Shown here one piece after another: positions 9,701 through 17,668 of a stretch of DNA of 64,000 nucleotides (position 1 is the first letter of the stretch; each line of letters begins with the position of its first letter). Source of the stretch: Acidobacteriaceae bacterium (lineage in GTDB: Bacteria > Acidobacteriota > Terriglobia > Terriglobales > Acidobacteriaceae); NCBI GenBank assembly GCA_003156805.1, contig PMHV01000030.1:128165-192164 (forward strand), given 5' to 3'. The notes below the pieces were generated by a model. The model had not been told where the DNA came from. It did no database searches and saw only the letters and a program-made list of their open reading frames with translations. Made by a program: the position numbers and the translations under genes.

Positions 9701-10303
9701 ATTGATGCTCACGTTGCTGTCCCCGCTGACCGGCGTGGGAGTGATGAAGTCCCCTTGAATGCTGGACGCACCGGGCGTCAGGGCGAACAGCGCGTATAGG
9801 CTTCGTCCGTTGGTGGCAAGCTCAGTAACTTGTTGCCCCGTGATGACGGAGCTGACCTCGCCCGAATCCGTTTGCACCGCGACGGCGTTGGCCTCGACCG
9901 TGACATGCTCCGCTATCGCGCCCACCTTGAGCACAAAATCAACGCGAGTGCGGTCGTTGACATTCAGGGCGATGCCAGTCTTCTCTTCACCACTGAACCC
10001 CGAAGCTTTGGCGCTGACGTTGTAGTGGCCAATGGCCAGATCGGGCACCACGTACTGTCCGACATCATTGGTGTTAATACTTCGGCTCTGACCGGTCTCC
10101 TCGTGCGTAATTGTGATGGTTACGTTGGGAACTGCGGCTCCACTCGGATCGGTAACGGTTCCGACAATAGTTGCTTCTTGGCCGAATGCGTGGAACGACA
10201 AACCAGCAAGCAGCACACAAAGAACCATGAGATGGCGTATGCGACAGTGCTTCACAACCTGGGCGACACTCCCAGCCCACACACTCGATGAGGAATGACT
10301 CAT
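6770..10303 (-). CDS. TonB-dependent receptor 1, Oar-like with carboxypeptidase-regulatory domain
   Basis: A 1,177-residue outer-membrane receptor of the large acidobacterial type. The order is: signal peptide (about 1-42, ending SFHAFGQ), CarboxypepD_reg beta-sandwich (about 45-125; GTVTDPSGAAVPNVTI), plug domain (about 130-270, with NGRSLYALFALTPG), then a long beta-barrel ending in the aromatic C-terminus REFQLGLKLIF typical of BAM-inserted barrels. GGAGG lies about 8 bases before ATG 10303. These receptors import large substrates, commonly oligosaccharides, using TonB energy; the substrate here is not readable from sequence. A promoter and a LacI-type operator sit upstream, and a LacI-family regulator gene follows at higher coordinates on the same strand, suggesting sugar-responsive control. 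Confidence 0.9.
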   Translation of the reverse strand: MSHSSSSVWAGSVAQVVKHCRIRHLMVLCVLLAGLSFHAFGQEATIVGTVTDPSGAAVPNVTITITHEETGQSRSINTNDVGQYVVPDLAIGHYNVSAKASGFSGEEKTGIALNVNDRTRVDFVLKVGAIAEHVTVEANAVAVQTDSGEVSSVITGQQVTELATNGRSLYALFALTPGASSIQGDFITPTPVSGDSNVSINGQRAGHNLQLIDGGENLDRGGSSGSVMPSLDAIAEFTNMTSNYSAEYGLAGAATITTVVKSGTKQFHASAWEFLRNDALDARNYFNPAPQKVAELRFNTYGFNAGGQVPLFKNHPTFFFYNMEWRSLDQGGVYVQPVPLTSTYGGNFAATSLTAAQLHVPCANQLSAAQIANFGAAGITTFSTPAPDGACANDTSGNATFQAFAGNAIPTALLNANAQSLLGAGIFPAPTVGADFEGGNVSPTTVREEIARVDHQFTDKFSVFGHWVSEQVSQTYGETQWSGDNVPTISDVFGNPSYSAVIHTTYVVSPTLLNEAAFNYNGNRIHIIPQGVFAAPSGFTFNRLFTGPNADNRIPSIDLGGSTGTDFTANWTPWNNAANDYQLRDDISWTKGAHQLKFGFSWALYKKVQDYFANTEGNFTFNGLYTGNDFADFLLGYANNYEEDAVKSSGHWNNVSYATYVQDNWRVNHRLTLNLGLRWDVAPHTYEANQQSANFYPNLYNPANAATFDSSGNICSAVSVPACPGGPSPGLGTSPNPILAGLQFYENGIGVGGVNGIPKGLTNNYWPAFGPRIGFAYDLTGQGKTVLRGGFGIMYDRIQGNDMYNGATNTPFDASPTVHDVLLSNPGTGVGTGTTISSADLPVLPVGITGIALNYKPPTSYQYSVGVQQALGAKAVLALSYVGSQGRHENDYREINLPPEANLPTLVGSGGAGINQEYGYLGYGAIRLSEDEANAHYNSLQVDLHGNVARDLQLQFGLTLSRAIDSTTSNGSGGDLNNITNPYVGPKYDVGPSLFDRTGVAFVNFVYQIPLLKNSDNHLLRATAGGWALSGIVTMESGAPINLGVSGNNVASVVPNSGNRPDVTGSISYPKTAAEWFNPAAFSAPSPGTYGNLGFDGLRGPGRDDWNLALFKNFVISQERGSRIEFRAESFNPWNHTQFKGDANNGGISLNEGASNFGAVTGAFDPREFQLGLKLIF

Positions 10304-10372
10304 TTCCTAGCCTCCGGCGTTTTGTTAGGGTTCTGCGTCTCCTACAAAAACCTTTTTTCTGCGGACGTGCAC

Positions 10373-10384
10373 GTACACGTTTAC
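10373..10384 (-). promoter_or_regulatory. candidate LacI-family operator
   Basis: On the minus strand the site reads GTAAACGTGTAC, a near-palindrome with the central CG and AAACG half-site typical of LacI/GalR-family operators (10 of 12 positions symmetric). It overlaps a second near-palindrome at 10365-10380. It lies just downstream of the predicted start of transcription of TonB receptor 1, a good place for repression. Confidence 0.5.
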
Positions 10385-10408
10385 CACTAACCTGGAACCC
10401 GATAGAGG

Positions 10409-10438
10409 GTTCTAGTCCTATTGATCGAAGCTTGTCAA
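10409..10438 (-). promoter_or_regulatory. sigma70-like promoter of TonB receptor 1
   Basis: On the minus strand a perfect -35 TTGACA (10433-10438) is followed after 18 bases by TAGAAC (10409-10414). The inverted repeat GAACCC/GGGTTC (about 10396-10413) overlaps the -10 region. The leader to ATG 10303 would be about 100 bases. Confidence 0.5.
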
Positions 10439-10597
10439 GAAGATTCGTGAATAGGGAGTATCTGATTTTTGAATTTTCTTATACTAGCGCCGTCCTTTGG
10501 AAAGTCTGCGAACAGCCGACGGTGGGCCGATGTACAGAAGTCAGCGAATTCAGGGGTTTCGCCCAGGTGTCGAGCCAATTGTCAGTCTTAGGACTCT

Positions 10598-11704
10598 TCA
10601 TGGCTTTGACGAAACTCCAGCGCTCAGAACAGAATCGTCGAACTTGAGGTCTGCATGCCTGATTTCGCGGAAGAGGTGCAGATTCGAAGACATCACTAGC
10701 CCGGGACTGAGATGGACGATGGGAGGAAAAGGTAACCTGCCGGTGAGGTTGTCTGCCATGAGCCGCACCGCCATTTGGCCCTGGCGATGCGGCTGCTGGT
10801 AGATGGAGGCCGTGATTGTCCCTGCTTCAAAGTAGGGAGACATCTCCGCGAAGAGGTCCGTCGTGATCAACTTAATTTTTCCGGCGAGGCCTCGTGCGCC
10901 CAGGGCGCGGCACACGGGAAGACAGTTGACGGTGTTCACATAGAGGCCGGCAAGAGTTGGAACACGACCGAGAAGATCAAATGTCTTTTGGAAACTCTCG
11001 TCTTCGTCCTCGTGCCCTTCGATAACACCAGCGATCTTGCCACCTGGGCAGTGCCGAGGAAATGCTTCCGAAAAACCGGCGGTTTTCTGGCGATGATCCT
11101 CGGCCCTCAGCATACCCGCGACTACAGCCACCTGGGAGCCGGACGGCACAAACTTGCCCATCAACTCCCCGGCAAGGCGGCCGTTTAACGACGGTTCTAC
11201 ACAAACGATACTCGACCTCCGGCTCTCGGGAGCATCGGTGGACACACAAACCACGCGAATGCCCTTTTCTTCCGCGTCGTCGATGAGAGGCTTGAGACCC
11301 TGCGGGTTTCCGGCCGTTAGAATGATTCCGTTGACGCCGCTCTGGGCGAGTTCCTTGAAGGCTTCAGCATCCTCTACCCCAAGGGTCTGAACTGGGCGGT
11401 ACACCATTTGGACGCCTAGCTGTGCAACAAGCCGAGCTTCGTCGAGCACCCCGCTCCAAAGCTGATCATAGAAAAAACGGATTTCACGAGGCATGCACAC
11501 GCCAATTCGGGCGCCGGTCTTGGAAGCGGATAAAGCGCGCGCTGCCAGGTTCGGTGTGTAAGCTATTTGCTGCGCAATTTGCAAAATCCGCTGACGGGTA
11601 GATTCATTAATACCGGCGCGTCCATGCAAGGCACGATCGACCGTCCCGATTGAAACGTCAGCCAGTTCCGCGATCAGGTGGATTCCGCGTCTGTTTTTCT
11701 TCAT
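10598..11704 (-). CDS. LacI-family transcriptional regulator
   Basis: A 368-residue DNA-binding repressor. An N-terminal LacI helix-turn-helix (residues about 8-28, LIAELADVSIGTVDRALHG) and hinge helix (PNLAARALS) precede a periplasmic-binding-protein-like sugar sensor (about 65-345) of the ribose-binding type. Its likely target is the near-palindrome at 10373-10384 in front of TonB receptor 1, which lies immediately beyond its 3' end on the same strand; autoregulation cannot be judged. The start region is odd: a perfect 16-bp tandem duplication covers the ATG, giving a second upstream ATG (11720) out of frame. The effector sugar is unknown; neighbouring genes point to a plant-type oligosaccharide. 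Confidence 0.88.
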   Translation of the reverse strand: MKKNRRGIHLIAELADVSIGTVDRALHGRAGINESTRQRILQIAQQIAYTPNLAARALSASKTGARIGVCMPREIRFFYDQLWSGVLDEARLVAQLGVQMVYRPVQTLGVEDAEAFKELAQSGVNGIILTAGNPQGLKPLIDDAEEKGIRVVCVSTDAPESRRSSIVCVEPSLNGRLAGELMGKFVPSGSQVAVVAGMLRAEDHRQKTAGFSEAFPRHCPGGKIAGVIEGHEDEDESFQKTFDLLGRVPTLAGLYVNTVNCLPVCRALGARGLAGKIKLITTDLFAEMSPYFEAGTITASIYQQPHRQGQMAVRLMADNLTGRLPFPPIVHLSPGLVMSSNLHLFREIRHADLKFDDSVLSAGVSSKP

Positions 11705-11722
11705 CCCTGTTTTTCTTCATCC
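11691..11722 (-). repeat. 16-bp perfect tandem duplication over the regulator start codon
   Basis: CTGTTTTTCTTCATCC is present twice, head to tail (11691-11706, 11707-11722). On the minus strand each copy contains ATGAAGAAAAACAG. The inner ATG (11704) starts the LacI-family gene; the outer one (11720) is shifted by one base and out of frame. Confidence 0.9.
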
Positions 11723-11724
11723 CC

Positions 11725-12350
11725 TAGGCCATGCTTGCTAAACTCGCCCAACCTTCTAGTCTGGCCGGCAATCAGTTGCTCCTCAAGTCAAAGCCTGGCG
11801 CTCACTGTCGCACATCCTACGCTGAACACATGCTAAAGACCCAATAGTCCATAAGAATCTGGTTCCCTTATACCTTGACCGTGCTATCCAGCATCGCGTC
11901 GTTAACGTCGGCCGCCTGTTCCGCTCAATACTGCTGCAAAAGAGTCAACCCGCTTTCACCGGACTTGCAAACCAACCAAATTGAAGATGCACGCAAATGG
12001 TTGGGAGCGCCTTGAGAATTCCATCCAACACTAATTCGCGCGTCGGAGACTCTCCTCTCTGGTCTCTGGACTCCTATCTGTTTTGGATTGCTCCGCTCCA
12101 GAATCTGCCATTGAGTGACTCCTCGCATTGACCAACGGGTTTCGGAAGGCACGACTGAAACTAGAACGCGACCTCAAATCGTCCGTTCATTGCTCTGGAG
12201 GAATCCGGCAAGAAGCCCTCGGAGAGAGCTTGAGACTAGAAGGACTTCGTGTAAGGATTGGCTGGCAATCGTAAGTTACAAGTCAGTATTAAGAAAAGGC
12301 CGCCTTTCCCTACTAGAAAACTTGAAAGCTAGTTGGTATCATCCTGCCCC
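11725..12350. other. intergenic region between divergent genes
   Basis: About 625 bases hold the presumed promoters of the LacI-family regulator (minus) and the GlcG-like gene (plus), and the second copy of a 16-bp repeat at 11796-11811. The short ORFs here show no family motif. No convincing -35/-10 pair was identified. Confidence 0.4.
11796..11811 (+). repeat. 16-bp repeat, copy 2 (first copy at 3868-3883)
   Basis: Identical TGGCGCTCACTGTCGC to 3868-3883, followed in both places by a similar but diverged stretch. Confidence 0.3.
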
Positions 12351-12815
12351 ATGTTCAAACTACCTCTTATAACGTTCATTCTCTTGGCAGTGACGTTCGC
12401 CGCTGACCTGCCAACGAAGAAGTACTTGAATTTGGCCGCGATCAAGATCATGGTTGCCGGTGCCGAAGCGGAAGCCAAGAAGCAGAATGTCGATGTAACC
12501 ATTTGCATTGTGGATGAAAGCGGCAATCTGCTTTTCTTGCAAAAAGGAGATGGCGTATCCGTCAACACCGTCGAATTCGCCCGCGAGAAAGCCCGACACT
12601 CGGCACTCTACGGCAGTCCCTCGAGAGAGGGTGCCGAGTCAATGAAAAATGGCAGTGCCAGCGCCCTTGCCTACCCGGGTTTTTTCCCCGCCCAGGGCGG
12701 GCTCCCTATTAAAGTTGACGGACAAACCATTGGCGGGATCGCGGCTAGCGGCGCCAAATCCGAGATCGACGAAGCGATCGCGCAAGCTGCAATCGATGCT
12801 CTCTTCAAGAAATGA
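12351..12815 (+). CDS. secreted GlcG/HbpS-family (haem-degrading domain) protein
   Basis: A 154-residue protein with a short signal peptide (residues 1-18) followed by one GlcG/HbpS alpha-beta domain (DUF336). Diagnostic features are the N-terminal helix, VTICIVDESGNLLFLQKGDG, the middle helix EFAREKARHSA and the C-terminal GGIAASGAKSEIDEAIAQAA. The family includes Streptomyces HbpS, an extracellular haem-binding octamer, and proteins found near glycolate and polyol genes; its enzymatic role is uncertain. The frame is open from 12333, but ATG 12351 gives a clean signal peptide; the Shine-Dalgarno is weak. It stands alone upstream of two convergent genes. Haem binding is inferred from family only. 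Confidence 0.8.
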   Translation: MFKLPLITFILLAVTFAADLPTKKYLNLAAIKIMVAGAEAEAKKQNVDVTICIVDESGNLLFLQKGDGVSVNTVEFAREKARHSALYGSPSREGAESMKNGSASALAYPGFFPAQGGLPIKVDGQTIGGIAASGAKSEIDEAIAQAAIDALFKK

Positions 12816-12869
12816 TTGAAGAGAAAACGAAGAGAAAACTAAGCCCAAAGCGGGGAAGCAGGGAATCGG

Positions 12870-13757
12870 TCATCTGTGCTTTAACATTCCCTGGACATCC
12901 AGCCACTCAAGGAAAAGCTGAGGCCAGTCGGAAACAGGAGGACGGTTGCTTGGCCGCACCCCGAAGCCGTGTCCAGTACGGGCAAGAACATGCAGCTCTG
13001 TCGATACGCCAGCCTGTTTGAGGGAAAGATATAGTTGCGGAAGCCCCTGCGCTATATCCGGCCGATCCTCTTCGCCACAGACAAGAAAAGCTGGCGGAGT
13101 CTGTTTAGATAGGCTCATATCGTGGGGAATGGCCGGATAGAGGAGCGCTTGAAAAGCTGGCTTCGAGCTCTCGCGCTCAATTGGGTCCGCAGCACCTGTA
13201 ATGCCCGCATCATAACGAGTACTCGCCATTGCGGCGAGCTCGCCGCCAGCCGAAAAACCCATCACGCCGATGCGCTCCGGATCGACACCCCATTCCGACG
13301 CCCGGCTCCGCACAAGACGAACCGCGCGCTGGATGTCGGCGAAAGCCGTCCCTTCGACTGTGTAGGTCGAGCCTTTCTCGCGTGCGAGGCGATATTTCAA
13401 AACGAAGGCGGCCACTCCATGTTCGCTCAGCCACATGGCAACCTTGTAGCCTTCGTGGTCCATCCACAGTTCGCGGTGCCCGCCGCCTGGAGCGATGATG
13501 ACCGCCGCTCCAGTGGCCTTGTCTTTTGAAGGGAGATACGGCGTAATGGAAGGATAATGAATGCTAGAGACGATGTGTTCGCCGTTCTCATTGACTCGCA
13601 CGCTTTCGTCCGCTGTTTTGCCTTCTGAACCGGGAGCTCCGTTCGGCCATAGCAAGACCGCCAGGTTTTGGGCGACCGCCGAACCGACAAAAAACAGCAT
13701 CACAAGGATGGCGCGACAAGTTCTACGCCCAAAAAGATTTGTTGTTCGGACTTTCAC
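12870..13757 (-). CDS. secreted alpha/beta hydrolase (acetylxylan-esterase/BD-FAE-like)
   Basis: A 295-residue exported hydrolase with a signal peptide (about 1-30). The oxyanion motif GGGH (residues 91-94) is followed by nucleophile S169 in GFSAGG, and the probable acid and base D231 (CGEEDRPD) and H263 (TGHGFG), in the order of the alpha/beta-hydrolase fold. Relatives include xylan acetyl esterases and bifunctional carbohydrate/feruloyl esterases that remove acyl groups from hemicellulose or pectin; the exact substrate is open. It lies 38 bases downstream of the TIM-barrel gene on the same strand, so the two are probably co-transcribed. Confidence 0.85.
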   Translation of the reverse strand: MKVRTTNLFGRRTCRAILVMLFFVGSAVAQNLAVLLWPNGAPGSEGKTADESVRVNENGEHIVSSIHYPSITPYLPSKDKATGAAVIIAPGGGHRELWMDHEGYKVAMWLSEHGVAAFVLKYRLAREKGSTYTVEGTAFADIQRAVRLVRSRASEWGVDPERIGVMGFSAGGELAAMASTRYDAGITGAADPIERESSKPAFQALLYPAIPHDMSLSKQTPPAFLVCGEEDRPDIAQGLPQLYLSLKQAGVSTELHVLARTGHGFGVRPSNRPPVSDWPQLFLEWLDVQGMLKHR

Positions 13758-13795
13758 ATTCTCTCCGGTTCCGACAGTGATTCCCGCGTGGTCTG

Positions 13796-14749
13796 TTAAG
13801 TAGGAATTGTTGTCTTGCTTGACGCCTCACGCCCGGCGCGCAGGGCCATGTCGCGCGCGGCGCGCAACTGCGAGACCGGATCGCCGCTGGGATGAAACTC
13901 CATGGCGACCACCCCTGTGAAATTCAACTCGGTTAATTTGCGAAAGATGTTTTGGTAGTTGATTTCGCCTGTCCCCGGTTCATGACGGCCCGGAACGTCT
14001 GCGATGTGGACGAGTCCGAGATGCGGGATGCTTTTCTCAAGCTTTTCGATGAGATTGCCGGCGGCAATCTGCTCATGATACAGGTCGTAGAGCAAGCGCA
14101 CTTGTGGGTGACCGGTCGCTTGGACGATCTCAAGGGCTTCGGCGATTTCAGTCAAAAAATATTGCGGTTTTTCCTCGGGATCGATGGTTTCTAGCAGCAA
14201 CCGCACTGGTTCGCCATTGATTGACTTACCTTGCACTAGATCCGCGGCTGCCTTCAGCGTGTCAATACAACACCGATGCTGGGCCTCGCGAGGCATTCCC
14301 CGGACCCGGTTGCCGGACAGCAGGATCATGTTCGGGCAATCGATTTTCTCCATGATCGGCAGCGCATGCCGCAGTTCGTTGAGCAGCGGCTGCCGGTGGT
14401 CTGGAACGCTGACGCCGTGCTTCAGCCCGGCGGTGCAGTCGAAGCTGATGCCGAGCTCTTTCCGTTTGGCATTGGCTCGCCTGAAATCGTCGTCCGTCCA
14501 GTTGTCGTATTCACCAACCAATTCCACATTGTTATATCCAGCTGCCGCGACTTTTTCCAAACGCCGCTCGAAAAGCAGATCGGTGAAAACCGTCCACAGC
14601 ATGACCGACAGCCTGAAGGGCACTCCGATTCCCTCGCCTTTGTTTGTCGCCGCTGTGGACTCCTCGCCGAGCAAGTCGGAACTCTGGCTCAGCCCATAAG
14701 CCCCCACTACCGTTTTCGCAACGGCTCGAACAAAAGTTCGCCGATTCAT
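13796..14749 (-). CDS. hydroxypyruvate isomerase-like TIM-barrel protein with Tat-type leader
   Basis: A 317-residue xylose-isomerase-like TIM barrel. The C-terminal block HIADVPGRHEPGTGEINY closely fits the hydroxypyruvate isomerase (Hyi) family, and metal ligands are plausible at the Glu of LLLETIDPEEK, the Asp of YDLYHEQ and the Glu of VAMEFHPSGDP. Hyi converts hydroxypyruvate to tartronate semialdehyde, but many secreted acidobacterial relatives probably act on other sugars. ATG 14749 gives a leader with twin arginines (NRRTFVRAVAKTVVGAYG), so export by Tat is likely. The frame is open to 14827 through a 15-bp tandem duplication; that extension would bury the leader and is not preferred. 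Confidence 0.75.
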   Translation of the reverse strand: MNRRTFVRAVAKTVVGAYGLSQSSDLLGEESTAATNKGEGIGVPFRLSVMLWTVFTDLLFERRLEKVAAAGYNNVELVGEYDNWTDDDFRRANAKRKELGISFDCTAGLKHGVSVPDHRQPLLNELRHALPIMEKIDCPNMILLSGNRVRGMPREAQHRCCIDTLKAAADLVQGKSINGEPVRLLLETIDPEEKPQYFLTEIAEALEIVQATGHPQVRLLYDLYHEQIAAGNLIEKLEKSIPHLGLVHIADVPGRHEPGTGEINYQNIFRKLTELNFTGVVAMEFHPSGDPVSQLRAARDMALRAGREASSKTTIPT

Positions 14750-14785
14750 CGTTCCACTTGATCGAAAACCCGGAGATTGCTCAAT

Positions 14786-14815
14786 AAACGGCCTCTCGGC
14801 AAACGGCCTCTCGGC
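14786..14815. repeat. 15-bp perfect tandem duplication
   Basis: AAACGGCCTCTCGGC occurs twice head to tail (14786-14800 and 14801-14815), just upstream of the preferred start of the TIM-barrel gene. The unit length is a multiple of three, so the frame is kept (repeated Glu-Arg-Pro-Phe-Ala). Confidence 0.9.
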
Positions 14816-15213
14816 CACGAAAGGCATTCACTACGCAACACCAAACTTATGAAAAAGCCTTAACCAAAAAAACGTCGGGATGCGATCTCGTGCTCAATGT
14901 GACTGCGTGAAGTTATCACAACGCGCATTCGAGCGGGGACCGATTCGTAGAACCTGGATCGCTCCTACTAATGGTGGATGCGAGTGCGATCGGCCTTGAT
15001 TTAGACTTAGTGGTTTTGACCGTCTAGTCCGTGCTTTTCGAAAATTCGCGCAAGCTGTGAAGCGGTCGAAAAGAAGCTCACACACTTTTGCGCTTCCAGC
15101 TCTTTGCCAAACATTGAAGGGGAGAAATGCAGTAGCAAGCCGCATAGCAACGGAACCACGATTCGCGCATCTGCACGAATTGTCAAATAGCCTGGGGCCG
15201 AGACAGAGCAATC
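14816..15213. other. intergenic region between divergent genes
   Basis: About 400 bases between the TIM-barrel gene (minus) and the GH2 gene (plus). It must hold both promoters, but I could not pick a convincing -35/-10 pair, and the short ORFs show no family motif. Confidence 0.4.
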
Positions 15214-17535
15214 ATGCAAAGACGAGATTTCATGAAAAGAACCGGCACTCTGCTGGCCGGAATGCTGGCGGAGGGCGCGTTCGCGGGAACTTCCGGATCG
15301 TCGCCGGTGCCTGAGGTGGGTGGACGGCTCGTCTTTTCTATGAACCGGAATTGGCGATTTAGCCGCCTTGCAGTCCCTGAGGCGCGCACGAAAGACTTCG
15401 ACGACTCAAGGTTCGAGCGCGTGGTGATTCCTCACACCAACACTCGCCTGCCCTGGCACAGTTTTGACGATAAGGACTACGAATTTGTCTCGGTCTATCG
15501 CCGTCACTTCAAACTTCCCCTGGGAACGCGCGGCCGACGTGTCTTCGTCGATTTCGAAGGAGTGATGACAGCTTCCACGGTTTGGCTGAATGGAATTCGC
15601 CTCGGCGAATACAAGGGTGGATATACGCCTTTCTCTTTTGAACTGACGCCGTATCTCGACTTTGATTCCGACAACGTGCTCGCTGTTGAGGTTGACTCCA
15701 CCGAACGGGCGGACATCCCGCCTTTTGGGCATCAGATTGACTACCTCACCTTCGGTGGTATCTACCGCGAAGTTGCGCTGCGCATCGTTCCCCCAACTTT
15801 TATCGACAACATCTTCGCCAAGCCGAAAGATGTGCTCACCTTGTATCCAAGGCTTGAGATCGATTGCTTCTTAGAGCATCTGGAACCTTCACGCGAAACG
15901 CTGTCGCTTGAAGTCACGCTGCGCGACGGAGACCGCGTGCTTGCCACGGGTTCGCAACGAGTTCCACCAGCTGCGTCCGCAAGTGATCCAGCGCCGCACA
16001 CCGTGCGGTTGGAAAAACTGGGGCCGGTTGTGCTCTGGGATCTGGCGCGGCCAAAGCTCTATTCTGTCTATGTCCGGCTGCTGAATGGATCGCGCCTGGT
16101 CGATGAGGATTCCTGCACCATCGGTTTTCGCGAGGCGCGGTTTACCGAAAACGGCTTCGAGCTGAACGGCAAAGTGGTCAAGTTGCGCGGGCTCGACCGT
16201 CATCAAACGTTCCCCTTTGCGGGTCAAGCCATGCCGGGACGGGTGCAACGGCGCGACGCACAAATCCTGCGCAACAACTTCAAGTGCAACATCGTGCGTA
16301 CTTCGCACTATCCTCAGTCGCGGCATTTTCTGGATGCCTGCGACGAGCTTGGCCTTCTGGTTCTCGAGGAAATTCCAGGCTGGCAGCATATCGGCGACGC
16401 AGCGTGGAAAGATCTTTCCGTGGACAACGTTCGTCGCATGATTCGCCGCGACTGGAATCATCCTTCGATCATTCTCTGGGGAGTTCGCATCAACGAATCC
16501 CGGGACGATCACGACTTCTATACTCGTACCAATGCGCTGGCCCATCAGCTCGATCCGACGCGGCAAACCGGAGGCATCCGAAACTTCGAGCAATCAGAAC
16601 TTCTCGAAGATGTGTTTACGATCAACGATTTTGGCTTCCCGCTCAGAGCGCCCAACCATCCTCTGTACCTAAACACGGAATTCGTGGGGCACACCTATCC
16701 AACCAAAACCATAGACAACACCGAACGGCTCACTGAGCACACAATGCGTCATGCCCGGATCCACAACCAACTGGCGTCGAATCCGCAGTACGCCGGAGGC
16801 CTCGGCTGGTGCGCCTTCGACTACAACACACATTTCGACTTCGGCTCCGGCGACCGGATTTGCTACCACGGGGTAGCCGATATTTTTCGCGAGCCCAAGC
16901 CCGCCGCAGGCTTCTATAAATCACAGTGCGACCCGGACGAGGAAATTGTCTTGGAACCCGCCTTCCGCTGGGCGCGTGGGGACGAGTCGATTGGATTCAC
17001 CAAGGGAGTTGTGTGTTCCAACTGCGACCATCTCAAGTTTTACGTCGATAACAAGCTGATAGCCGAGCTTGATCCAGACCGGAGTGAGTTTGGCAATCTT
17101 CGCCATCCGCCCTTCGTTCTCCACTTGCAGCCATTCCGCAATGCCTGGGGAGACCTACGGATCGAGGGCTACATTCAGGGCAAGCAGCTGATCGTGAAGC
17201 GATACTCGGGCAAAGGGATTGACCAGCAATTCTCCGTTCTGCCGGATGATACCGATCTTGTTGCCGACGGTGCCGACACGACCCGTGTCGTCTTGCGCGT
17301 CGCCGACGAGTTCGGAGCCATACGCTCATTTGCCAATGATGCCATCCAATTGGACGTCGAGGGCCCAGCTGAGATTATCGGTGACAATCCTTTTGCGTTG
17401 GTAGGTGGGACCGGAGCCGTGTGGCTGCGAGCGAAAGAACAAGCGGGAAGAGTGCGGCTGACGGCGTCACATCCAGTTCTGGGCAAGCGGCAGCTTGACT
17501 TCGAGATTGCGGCCGCGGCCCCGGAAGCCGTGTAG
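15214..17535 (+). CDS. glycoside hydrolase family 2 (beta-galactosidase/beta-glucuronidase-like), exported
   Basis: A 773-residue GH2 enzyme. A twin-arginine-like leader (QRRDFMKRTG, residues 2-11, cleavage near 27) is followed by the sugar-binding jelly roll (about 45-190), an immunoglobulin-like domain, the TIM barrel (about 305-580) and a C-terminal beta domain (about 675-765, invasin-like). The acid/base is E428 in RINES, where the family usually has N-E, and the nucleophile is E489 in LNTEFVGH. R-T-S-H-Y at about 365 fits the substrate-binding loop. GH2 enzymes remove terminal beta-linked sugars by retention. It lies 130 bases before a second glycosidase on the same strand, so a shared target polysaccharide is likely. 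The specific sugar cannot be told. Confidence 0.85.
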   Translation: MQRRDFMKRTGTLLAGMLAEGAFAGTSGSSPVPEVGGRLVFSMNRNWRFSRLAVPEARTKDFDDSRFERVVIPHTNTRLPWHSFDDKDYEFVSVYRRHFKLPLGTRGRRVFVDFEGVMTASTVWLNGIRLGEYKGGYTPFSFELTPYLDFDSDNVLAVEVDSTERADIPPFGHQIDYLTFGGIYREVALRIVPPTFIDNIFAKPKDVLTLYPRLEIDCFLEHLEPSRETLSLEVTLRDGDRVLATGSQRVPPAASASDPAPHTVRLEKLGPVVLWDLARPKLYSVYVRLLNGSRLVDEDSCTIGFREARFTENGFELNGKVVKLRGLDRHQTFPFAGQAMPGRVQRRDAQILRNNFKCNIVRTSHYPQSRHFLDACDELGLLVLEEIPGWQHIGDAAWKDLSVDNVRRMIRRDWNHPSIILWGVRINESRDDHDFYTRTNALAHQLDPTRQTGGIRNFEQSELLEDVFTINDFGFPLRAPNHPLYLNTEFVGHTYPTKTIDNTERLTEHTMRHARIHNQLASNPQYAGGLGWCAFDYNTHFDFGSGDRICYHGVADIFREPKPAAGFYKSQCDPDEEIVLEPAFRWARGDESIGFTKGVVCSNCDHLKFYVDNKLIAELDPDRSEFGNLRHPPFVLHLQPFRNAWGDLRIEGYIQGKQLIVKRYSGKGIDQQFSVLPDDTDLVADGADTTRVVLRVADEFGAIRSFANDAIQLDVEGPAEIIGDNPFALVGGTGAVWLRAKEQAGRVRLTASHPVLGKRQLDFEIAAAAPEAV

Positions 17536-17668
17536 GCTTGCTTGAATCCTCGAGAATCCTACTCAAGACTGATTCTGATTCCGCCATTTTCGGTTTCAAT
17601 GGGATGGCAATGAGTCCAGTTCCTGATTCTGTTCAGCCGCACAAGATCGCAGAAAGAGGAGGTTGTCC

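Noticed and set aside
11725..12350. 75-residue ORF on the minus strand between LacI-family and GlcG-like genes
   Set aside because: It lacks a ribosome-binding site and any family feature; treated as chance.
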